The position numbers were made by a program, and so were the translations under genes. Source: Planctomycetota bacterium (GTDB taxonomy: Bacteria > Planctomycetota > Planctomycetia > Gemmatales > Gemmataceae). Taken from it: a stretch of DNA of 5,413 nt. How positions within the stretch are numbered: position 1 is the stretch's first letter; every line of letters starts with the position of its first letter. The notes beneath the pieces were generated by a model, which saw only the letters and a program-made list of their open reading frames with translations, had not been told where the DNA came from and searched no databases. The stretch spans positions 1 to 5,413 of the forward strand of contig JACQFG010000190.1 of the NCBI GenBank assembly GCA_016200155.1, written 5' to 3'. Positions 1-4,890 of the stretch are shown here, one piece after another.

Positions 1-1
1 C

Positions 2-127
2 GATAACTCGCTGGCGGCGCTGGGGGTGTTGATGCTGGCAAGCATTGGCGTGATGGGGCTGGCGGTTGGCGCCCTGAGGATTTCTTTTGTTCGTTTGATG
101 ACACCGTCCCGATTCGAGACGAAATAA
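2..127 (+). CDS. C-terminal end of a membrane protein (partial, 5' end outside window)
   Basis: The frame is open from the window edge to a TAA at 125-127 and gives 41 residues. Residues 4 to about 25 (LAALGVLMLASIGVMGLAVG) form one strongly hydrophobic, Gly/Ala-rich segment, long enough for a membrane helix. A short basic tail follows (RISFVRLMTPSRFETK), which would place the C-terminus in the cytoplasm by the positive-inside rule. The gene converges with the WD40 gene, the two stops being about 42 bases apart. I cannot name the family: the C-terminus of a transporter permease is possible, but nothing diagnostic is visible. That it is coding is inferred from the open frame and the coherent transmembrane composition. 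Confidence 0.55.
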   Translation, partial: DNSLAALGVLMLASIGVMGLAVGALRISFVRLMTPSRFETK

Positions 128-139
128 GCGACTCGGGAC
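106..139. terminator. Possible stem-loop between convergent genes
   Basis: GTCCCGA at 106-112 is the exact reverse complement of TCGGGAC at 133-139, giving a 7-base-pair stem with a 20-base loop. It overlaps the stop codon of the upstream membrane gene and lies just past the end of the WD40 gene, a place where a shared terminator is expected. There is no T-run on either side, so intrinsic termination is weakly supported and chance pairing is possible. Confidence 0.22.
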
Positions 140-169
140 CAAATCTGCCAAATGGCGGCTGCGCGAGCG

Positions 170-2230
170 TCACGGGCTAGAGCGGCCTGTGTCCCAAATC
201 AATGCCGTGCCATCCGTACTGGTAGAAGCCAACGATTTGCCGTCGGGAGCGAACGCCACACGGGTTACGCCACCGATATGCCCGGCAAATCGCTGCAACT
301 GCTTGCCGCTGGTGACATCCCACAAGCGCACGGATTTGTCGGCGCTCCCGCTGGCAAGGATTTTGCCGTCGGGCGAAAATGCGAAGGACACCCCCCAGTG
401 TCGCGTGAAGGCGTCCGCCCTGTGACTGAAGTTTCTTGCTGGTTTGCCTCCATCGATCTGATGCACAAACACCTTGTCCCAGAAATCTCCGTGCCCTTCA
501 CCGGCGAGCAAGCGGCCGTCCGGACTGACCGCAATGCCGCCGAAGTAACCGTCCCAGTGATAGCCGGTAAATTCTCGCGCAACTTGCTTGGTCGCGGTGT
601 TCCATAGAAACACGTTGCCTCCACTCTGACACGCCAGAAACTTGCTGTTGGGGACCACGGCAACGGCGTGTACGGGAAGCGGACCACGATTACCGTCGCG
701 CCAGGGGCTATCGATCCGGCCGGTCTCGACGCCGGTGCCAATTTCCCACAGGCGCACGGTGCCGTCATGACTTCCGGAGATCAACGTCTGCCTGTCGAGC
801 AGAGCCACGGACGTCACGCCATATTTGTGTCCCTCGAAGGTGCGTATTTTTTTGCCGCTGCTGATTTCGAAAAGGGATAGCTTGGCCCCGGCGGTGACGA
901 GGTGCTTGTCGTCCGGCATGAACGCGGTGACGCGTGCCCACTTTTCGTCAAGGCGCTTGAATTCCTTGTAGCCGTCAATCGCGTACAGGCCCACGCCATT
1001 GGCGCCGGCCAACGCCAGGGACTTGCCATCGGAAGAGAATGCGGCGCACCACAATTCCAGCCGCGGCGTCTCGGCCAGAATCGATTCCTTTCCCGTGCCA
1101 ACGTCCCACTGCCGGAGGGCGGGACCATTAGCTGCAATTAGCCCTTTGCCATCGCGAGTGAAGGTCAAGGGGCCACCGTAAGCTGGTTGTTTGTTGATTT
1201 GGCGCGTAACTTTTCCGGTTGCCGTATCCCAGATTCGTATGACATCGTGGAAGTCGGTCCCTCCCCCTGCCAGGTATTTGCCATCGGGGGAGAAGGCCAG
1301 CGCACCGGGCCCGTAATGATCTTTGGTTGGAAATCCTGTGAGTGCGCGGATGTCTTTTTGGGTTAGCATGTCGATCAGACGAATGGCCTCACTGTTGCCC
1401 ACGGCGAGAACCCTGCGGTCGGGAGAGAATGCCAGACTCACGCCGAAGATCTTGGGTAGCTTGGCGCGCAATTGTCCTGTGGCCGTCTCCCATAGATGCA
1501 CACAATGTTCTTCGCCACCGATCGTTGCCAGCATGCGTCCATCCGGCGAGAAAACGAACGGGAGTTGGCCGCGTTCGCGGTCGTCAGAGGTCGAGAGGTG
1601 AGCAAAAGTCTCGCCGGACGCAAAACGGATCAGGCGAATCCTAGCCATCCAAAGTGTAGGGCCGACGTTTGGAGGGCTGCCGATCCAGGATTCTCTAACC
1701 GCAAGCAAGTCTCCCGTTGGCGAAAAGGCGACGGCACGCGCTCCCTCTCCAGGCGCACCCGGATTTCCGGTCAACGTGATTTGCCGGGTTTCCTTGCCCG
1801 ACTTCACATCCCAGACCCGAAGTACGGCATCGATGCCGCAGACGACCAGCGTCTGGCCATCCGGGGCAAGGGCGACCGCACTGCCCTGGTTGTCCACGCT
1901 CAGCAGTTGTTTGCCGGTCTTGGCGTCCCAAACGCGCGCCGACGTTCCTCGGTCGCTGCCGCCGGAAGCGAGAATGGCGCCATCTTTCGAAACGGTCAGC
2001 GAATGGATGGGCTCGCCATTGCGCAGTCGCGTTGTGCCGATTCGGGCCACCGCGCCCTTCGGCAATGGATCGCCCATAGCGTCCGATTTGGGCGCCGGAG
2101 GCGCCTGGTGCGCGCCTTGAACCTGCCCGCCTCCGACTGGTTCGGAATGCAACAGAACCAAGCCCACCGAAAGTGCCGCGATCAATGAAACGAGATGGAA
2201 CATCCGGGCGATTAGGTTTATGCCTGTCAT
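170..2230 (-). CDS. Exported WD40-repeat beta-propeller protein, about 14 blades
   Basis: The 686-residue product starts with a signal peptide or membrane anchor: residues 12-27 are hydrophobic (HLVSLIAALSVGLVLL) after a short basic N-terminus. A Pro/Ala/Gly-rich linker follows to about residue 58. From about residue 74 to the end I count 14 WD40-like blades by their recurring FSPDG(K/R).LA and (V/I)R(L/I)WD..TGK motifs, compatible with two seven-bladed propellers. The last two blades are the most canonical (SGSADKSVRLWD, STSTDGTALIWD); several middle ones have lost the WD dipeptide (LYAIDG, LFEISS, RLIDML). No catalytic domain is present. WD40 proteins act as binding scaffolds; partner and location here are unknown, though export across the inner membrane is inferred. 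The chosen ATG has only a weak AGG seven bases upstream; an ATG at residue 10 would shorten the signal n-region. The decayed nuclease-like remnant ends 30 bases upstream, so the promoter probably lies within or beyond it. Confidence 0.93.
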   Translation of the reverse strand: MTGINLIARMFHLVSLIAALSVGLVLLHSEPVGGGQVQGAHQAPPAPKSDAMGDPLPKGAVARIGTTRLRNGEPIHSLTVSKDGAILASGGSDRGTSARVWDAKTGKQLLSVDNQGSAVALAPDGQTLVVCGIDAVLRVWDVKSGKETRQITLTGNPGAPGEGARAVAFSPTGDLLAVRESWIGSPPNVGPTLWMARIRLIRFASGETFAHLSTSDDRERGQLPFVFSPDGRMLATIGGEEHCVHLWETATGQLRAKLPKIFGVSLAFSPDRRVLAVGNSEAIRLIDMLTQKDIRALTGFPTKDHYGPGALAFSPDGKYLAGGGTDFHDVIRIWDTATGKVTRQINKQPAYGGPLTFTRDGKGLIAANGPALRQWDVGTGKESILAETPRLELWCAAFSSDGKSLALAGANGVGLYAIDGYKEFKRLDEKWARVTAFMPDDKHLVTAGAKLSLFEISSGKKIRTFEGHKYGVTSVALLDRQTLISGSHDGTVRLWEIGTGVETGRIDSPWRDGNRGPLPVHAVAVVPNSKFLACQSGGNVFLWNTATKQVAREFTGYHWDGYFGGIAVSPDGRLLAGEGHGDFWDKVFVHQIDGGKPARNFSHRADAFTRHWGVSFAFSPDGKILASGSADKSVRLWDVTSGKQLQRFAGHIGGVTRVAFAPDGKSLASTSTDGTALIWDTGRSSP

Positions 2231-2260
2231 CGTCCAACCTGCTTTCCGAGGTGCAACGGA

Positions 2261-2520
2261 TCACGAGACCCACTTCGCAACATCGCCGACCGCCGACAGG
2301 ATCGGAAAGCGAAACTCGATGCTGCAACCCCACAGTTCGTCATTATATCGGTCGGGCCGCCAGTCCGTATCGTCGTCGCCCAGGACGGCCAGACTGACGA
2401 CCCTGCGATTGTACCTGTCGAGCAATCGATAGTGATAGACGAACATCCGCTGCGGAAATCATCTCCCTTGCTGTGCTGGACCTCGACGTGAATCAGCACG
2501 GTGTCCCGATGATATTCATG
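2261..2520 (-). pseudogene. Remnant of an Rpn/PDDEXK-type nuclease (transposase_31-like), truncated and frameshifted
   Basis: Two overlapping minus-strand frames join into one protein-like segment. The first reads YHRDTVLIHVEVQHSKGDD; the second reads FPQRMFVYHYRLLDRYNRR and continues with VVSLAVLGDDDTDWRPDRY, then ELWGCSIEFRFPIL. Together they match my memory of the family annotated as Rpn recombination-promoting nuclease/putative transposase, including the HVEVQ strand that carries the ExQ version of the PD-(D/E)XK active site (EVQ codons at 2476-2484). The frames meet at a run of three A on + (2456-2458); a fourth base there would restore GDDFPQRMFVY. The N-terminal part with the upstream catalytic Asp is missing, since the 9-base array begins just beyond 2520. 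The C-terminus ends early with a stop at 2261-2263. It is therefore probably non-functional. A 61-residue ORF from the ATG at 2446 could still be translated. Family assignment is from recognition only. Confidence 0.68.
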
Positions 2521-2533
2521 GATTTCTAATCTC

Positions 2534-2650
2534 GTTTCACGCGTTTCACGCGTTTCATGTGTTTCATGTGTTTCATGTGTTTCATGTGTTTCATGTGTTT
2601 CATGTGTTTCATGTGTTTCATGTGTTTCATGTGTTTCACGTGTTTCATTT
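2534..2650. repeat. Tandem array of 13 nine-base units (GTTTCATGT)
   Basis: The array is exactly 117 bases. Units 1-2 (2534-2551) read GTTTCACGC, units 3-11 (2552-2632) are nine identical copies of GTTTCATGT, unit 12 (2633-2641) is GTTTCACGT and unit 13 (2642-2650) is GTTTCATTT. Variant units sit only at the ends and perfect ones in the middle, the usual pattern of expansion by slippage or unequal exchange. Because the unit is a multiple of three, the minus strand reads through it without stops as repeated His-Glu-Thr, continuous in frame with the nuclease remnant. It is not a CRISPR array: there are no spacers. Confidence 0.97.
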
Positions 2651-2680
2651 AGGAGGGGGGTGGTGAAATGAATGAAACAC
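2640..2680. repeat. Inverted single copy of the 9-base repeat forming a hairpin with the array end
   Basis: GTGTTTCATT at 2640-2649 is the exact reverse complement of AATGAAACAC at 2671-2680, separated by a 21-base, G-rich spacer containing AGGAGGGGGG. Earlier array units can pair still further with ATGAAACACAT at 2672-2682. For the minus-strand oxidoreductase ending at 2714, this hairpin lies 34 to 74 bases past the stop and could contribute to transcript ending or 3'-end stability, but no T-run follows it in that direction. Confidence 0.6.
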
Positions 2681-2713
2681 ATCAATCGCAAACGATGAAT
2701 TTGCTCGGGCACC

Positions 2714-3778
2714 TCACCGCGCCACCATGAACTCGCGCAGCGGCAGCTCGATCGCTTCGCCGCTTTCGGCACTGCGCGCGACGGCTTCCGTGAACTCCAT
2801 GTAGGCGACGCCGGCTTCGAACGTTGTGAACTCGATCGGTCGGCTTTCGCGGATGGCGGCGATGAAGTCGGCTTCGACGGCCCAGGTGCGGGCCTTGTCG
2901 GCGGGGATCGGGATTTCTGCGAGGTCGGCGAGTTTGCCGGGCGCTTGGCTGCCGCGGATGCGGTCGGCAAGGAGGTCGTATTCGAGGACGCCGGCGCTGC
3001 CGAAGAGCTGGATGGTGGCGGCTTGGCCGAAGGGGGTGACGCCGCTGAAGTGGTAGGTGGCGCGGGCGCCGCCTGCGAGGACGGCGAGGACCTGGACGCT
3101 GTCGGGGGTGCCGACGGGGCGCTGCACGCCGCTGGGGTCGATGCGCGTGGCGAAGTGGGCGTGGACCTGGGCTTGCACGAGGACCGGGGCGGCGACCCAG
3201 CGCGTCAGCGTTTCGTGGAGGATGCCGAGGGTCAGCATGTTGAAGCCGGAGAGGATCGCGTCCTGGCGCCAGGAGAGCGGGGCATCGGGGTCGGCGAGCG
3301 GCGGGGCGAAATGGCACACGCGCACCTCGCGCAGCTCGCCGAGATAGCCCGCGGCGATGAGCTGCTTCATCACCTCGTGCCCCTTCAGGCCGAACGGGCT
3401 GGGCACGATCTGCGTGATCAGGCGCGGATGCTGCTTGGCGACCGTGTGCATGTGATGGGCCTCGGCCGCGTTCATGCTGAGACGGGCTTCGGTCAGGACG
3501 TGCTTGCCGGCTTGCAGGGCGGCGACCGTGATCGGGCAGTGCAGATACGGCCAGGTGCCGATGACGACGGCGTCGAGATCGCGGTCGGCGACGAGCAGCT
3601 CCCATGTCTCGTAGCAGCGCGGCACCTTGAACTCGCTGGCGATGGCGCGCGTCGATTCGGGCCGGCGATTGCAGACGGCGGCAATCTCGACCCCCTCGAT
3701 CGCCAACAAGCCGGGGATATGGCGCAGCCGCGTGTTGGCGCCGGCGCCGATCAAACCGATGCGGATGCGTTTGCTCAT
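2714..3778 (-). CDS. Gfo/Idh/MocA-family NAD(P)-dependent oxidoreductase
   Basis: The 354-residue length is typical for this family. The N-terminal Rossmann fold carries IGLIGAGANTRLRHIPGL (residues 7-24), with the Gly-x-Gly dinucleotide loop at G11 and G13. The second strand ends at AAVCNRR (33-39), followed by DAVVIGTWPYLHCPITVAAL and AGKHVLTE (up to residue 97). The usual Glu-Lys-Pro signature is replaced by E97-A98-R99, so the family's conserved Lys is absent. The C-terminal domain begins near residue 125, and NMLTLGILHETLTRW (180-194) keeps the His (H188) at the expected catalytic-helix position. Substrate cannot be assigned; family members act on sugars, inositols and related polyols. 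No signal peptide is present, so it is probably cytoplasmic. The ATG at 3778 places the Rossmann strand at the normal distance from the N-terminus; no Shine-Dalgarno sequence precedes it, and an outward TATAAT lies only six bases upstream, suggesting a leaderless transcript. Confidence 0.92.
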   Translation of the reverse strand: MSKRIRIGLIGAGANTRLRHIPGLLAIEGVEIAAVCNRRPESTRAIASEFKVPRCYETWELLVADRDLDAVVIGTWPYLHCPITVAALQAGKHVLTEARLSMNAAEAHHMHTVAKQHPRLITQIVPSPFGLKGHEVMKQLIAAGYLGELREVRVCHFAPPLADPDAPLSWRQDAILSGFNMLTLGILHETLTRWVAAPVLVQAQVHAHFATRIDPSGVQRPVGTPDSVQVLAVLAGGARATYHFSGVTPFGQAATIQLFGSAGVLEYDLLADRIRGSQAPGKLADLAEIPIPADKARTWAVEADFIAAIRESRPIEFTTFEAGVAYMEFTEAVARSAESGEAIELPLREFMVAR

Positions 3779-3784
3779 GCCGTC

Positions 3785-3790
3785 ATTATA
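3785..3790 (-). promoter_or_regulatory. Candidate -10 box (TATAAT) for the oxidoreductase gene
   Basis: Read on the minus strand this hexamer is an exact TATAAT. It ends six bases before the ATG at 3778, so initiation at the normal distance would fall on or next to the start codon and give a leaderless mRNA, consistent with the lack of a ribosome binding site. No recognisable -35 box lies 16-18 bases upstream, and the hexamer is part of the inverted repeat, so it may be coincidental. Confidence 0.4.
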
Positions 3791-3847
3791 TAGCCCGCCA
3801 TTTATGGCGGGTTTTACCCCGGCCTGCCCGCCATAAATGGCAGGCTA

Positions 3848-3853
3848 TATAAT
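3848..3853 (+). promoter_or_regulatory. Candidate -10 box (TATAAT) for panB
   Basis: An exact TATAAT lies 32 bases before the panB ATG, giving a predicted 5' leader of roughly 25 bases that includes the GGAG ribosome binding site. The hexamer at the -35 position (TGCCCG, 3825-3830) matches consensus poorly, so activity would depend on the -10 or on an activator. It is the mirror image of the minus-strand box at the other end of the inverted repeat. Confidence 0.45.
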
Positions 3854-3875
3854 GGAAAGGACAGCGGCTTCCCAC

Positions 3876-3879
3876 GGAG
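3876..3879 (+). promoter_or_regulatory. Ribosome binding site of panB
   Basis: GGAG lies six bases before the ATG at 3886. It decides this start over the in-frame ATG at codon 21 (MTVPDF), where the conserved part of the protein begins and no comparable purine motif is seen. Confidence 0.7.
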
Positions 3880-3885
3880 TCACGC

Positions 3886-4728
3886 ATGGCCACCACCTCT
3901 CCCAGCTCGAATGGCGTCGCCGCCACCACGCCGCAGCGCCGCGCCATGACCGTGCCCGACTTCATCTCTGCCAAGGCGCGCAGCATTCGCCTGACCATGT
4001 TGACCGCCTACGATTACACCATGGCCCGGCTGCTCGATAACGCCGGCGTCGATGCGATCCTGGTCGGCGATTCGCTCGGCATGGTCATGCAGGGCGAGCC
4101 GCATTCGCTCAAGGTGACGCTCGAGGAAGTGATCTATCACACGAAGCTCGTTGCCCGCGGCGTGCGGTCGAGCCTGATCGTCGCGGATTTGCCGTTCATG
4201 AGCTACCAGTTGAGCCCGCAGCAAGCGCTGGAAAGCTCGGGCCGGCTCATCAAGGAAGGCGGCGCCCACGCGGTCAAGCTGGAAGGCGGCGTGCGGAGCG
4301 TTCCTGCCGTTGAGGCGATCGTCACCGCCGACATCCCGGTGATGGGGCACATCGGCCTGACGCCGCAGTCGCTGCATCGGCTCGGCGGGTTCCGCGTGCA
4401 GCGCGATGCGGCCAAGCTGCTCGACGATGCCGTCGCCATCGAGCGGGCCGGCGCATTCGCCCTGGTCGTCGAGTGCGTGCCGGCGGACCTTGCTGAGCAA
4501 ATCCGCACGTCGGTCAAGATCCCGACGATCGGCATCGGCGCCGGCGCCGGCTGCGACGGGCAGGTCCTCGTCACGCACGACATGCTCGGCCTGTTCACCG
4601 ACCTGCGTCCGCGCTTCGTCAAGCAGTTTGCGAACGTCGGTTCGTCGATCACCACGGCGGTGGAAGAATATTGCCGCGAGGTCCGCGCCGGCCAATTCCC
4701 CGGCGCCGAGCACTCGTTTCGCTCTTGA
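3886..4728 (+). CDS. panB: 3-methyl-2-oxobutanoate hydroxymethyltransferase (ketopantoate hydroxymethyltransferase)
   Basis: PanB transfers a hydroxymethyl group from 5,10-methylenetetrahydrofolate to 2-oxoisovalerate, making ketopantoate, the first committed step of pantothenate and CoA synthesis, in the cytoplasm. The 280-residue protein is a TIM-barrel with all family signatures: MLTAYDYTMARLLDNAG (38-54), VGDSLGMVMQG (60-70), ADLPFMSY (100-107), AVKLEGG (129-135), GHIGLTPQS (154-162), ECVPADLAEQI (196-206) and IGIGAGAGCDGQVLVTHDMLG. By alignment to E. coli PanB from memory, D62 and D101 are the Mg-binding Asp residues, K131 contacts substrate and E196 is the catalytic acid/base. The loop after VQ (171-172) is about four residues shorter than in E. 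coli. The first 20 residues are a Ser/Thr/Ala-rich extension not typical of the family. No panC or panD lies alongside, so panB appears to be a single-gene unit with its own upstream promoter candidate and a downstream stem. Confidence 0.97.
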   Translation: MATTSPSSNGVAATTPQRRAMTVPDFISAKARSIRLTMLTAYDYTMARLLDNAGVDAILVGDSLGMVMQGEPHSLKVTLEEVIYHTKLVARGVRSSLIVADLPFMSYQLSPQQALESSGRLIKEGGAHAVKLEGGVRSVPAVEAIVTADIPVMGHIGLTPQSLHRLGGFRVQRDAAKLLDDAVAIERAGAFALVVECVPADLAEQIRTSVKIPTIGIGAGAGCDGQVLVTHDMLGLFTDLRPRFVKQFANVGSSITTAVEEYCREVRAGQFPGAEHSFRS

Positions 4729-4730
4729 AT

Positions 4731-4814
4731 AAACATCCACGAAGGTACACCAAGTTCACGAAGTAACCGATTTGGATTTTCCTTCGTGCTCTTCGTGGCC
4801 CTTCGTGGATGTTT
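4731..4814. terminator. 15-base inverted repeat after panB, possible terminator, with degenerate 9-base repeats
   Basis: AAACATCCACGAAGG (4731-4745) and CCTTCGTGGATGTTT (4800-4814) are exact reverse complements. An inner pair, CACGAAG (4757-4763) and CTTCGTG (4782-4788), can extend the structure. The stem starts three bases after the panB stop and is followed by TTTTCTTG, so termination of panB is plausible, although the 54-base loop is long for an intrinsic terminator. Both sides are built from 9-base units: CCACGAAGG, TACACCAAG, TTCACGAAG on the left and CCTTCGTGC, TCTTCGTGG, CCCTTCGTG on the right. It may primarily be a repeat element that also ends transcription. Confidence 0.5.
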
Positions 4815-4820
4815 TCTTGC

Positions 4821-4848
4821 TTGACATCGTCCACGAAAATGAAACAAT
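4821..4848 (+). promoter_or_regulatory. Sigma-70-like promoter of the response regulator gene
   Basis: An exact TTGACA at 4821-4826 is followed after 16 bases by AACAAT (4843-4848), which matches four of six -10 positions. Initiation near 4855 would give a leader of about 36 bases before the ATG at 4891. The spacer is AT-rich relative to the flanking genes. This implies that the regulator is transcribed independently of panB. Confidence 0.6.
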
Positions 4849-4890
4849 AGGCTTTCAGGTTTTCCATCTCCCGTCCGCGCGAGGCGAGCC

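Larger units (their letters stand above)
3784..3854. repeat. REP/BIME-like 28-base inverted repeat of two palindromes
   Basis: The arms 3784-3811 and 3827-3854 are reverse complements over 28 bases with one mismatch, separated by a 15-base spacer. Each arm also contains its own palindrome: CCCGCCAT-TT-ATGGCGGG at 3794-3811 (perfect), and a matching one at 3827-3844 with one mismatch. Paired short palindromes in inverted orientation are the architecture of bacterial REP/BIME elements and of small non-autonomous inverted-repeat elements. It fills most of the gap between the divergent oxidoreductase and panB genes. No transposase or RAYT gene lies in the window. Whether it recurs elsewhere in the genome cannot be seen here. 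Confidence 0.85.

Noticed and set aside
2534..2650. CRISPR-like array.
   Set aside because: The units are 9 bases long and directly adjacent, with no unique spacers and no cas genes.
2668..2730. A 20-codon plus-strand ORF preceded by a perfect AGGAGG (2651-2656).
   Set aside because: It is short, the spacing to the ATG is 11 bases, the purine run belongs to the G-rich spacer of the repeat hairpin, and the ORF runs antisense into the end of the oxidoreductase gene. Nothing supports translation.
2945..3793. Long plus-strand open frame opposite the oxidoreductase (282 codons).
   Set aside because: Its product is a Gly/Ala/Asp-rich, low-information sequence, as expected for the mirror frame of a GC-rich gene, whereas the minus strand encodes a recognisable Rossmann protein.
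3784..3854. Bidirectional intrinsic terminator.
   Set aside because: The element lies between the two start codons of divergent genes, not at gene ends, and lacks a T-run after a stem in either direction.
3880..4740. Long minus-strand open frame opposite panB (286 codons).
   Set aside because: It is the antisense shadow of panB, rich in Arg/Asp/His/Ala and without any domain pattern; the plus strand has all PanB signatures.
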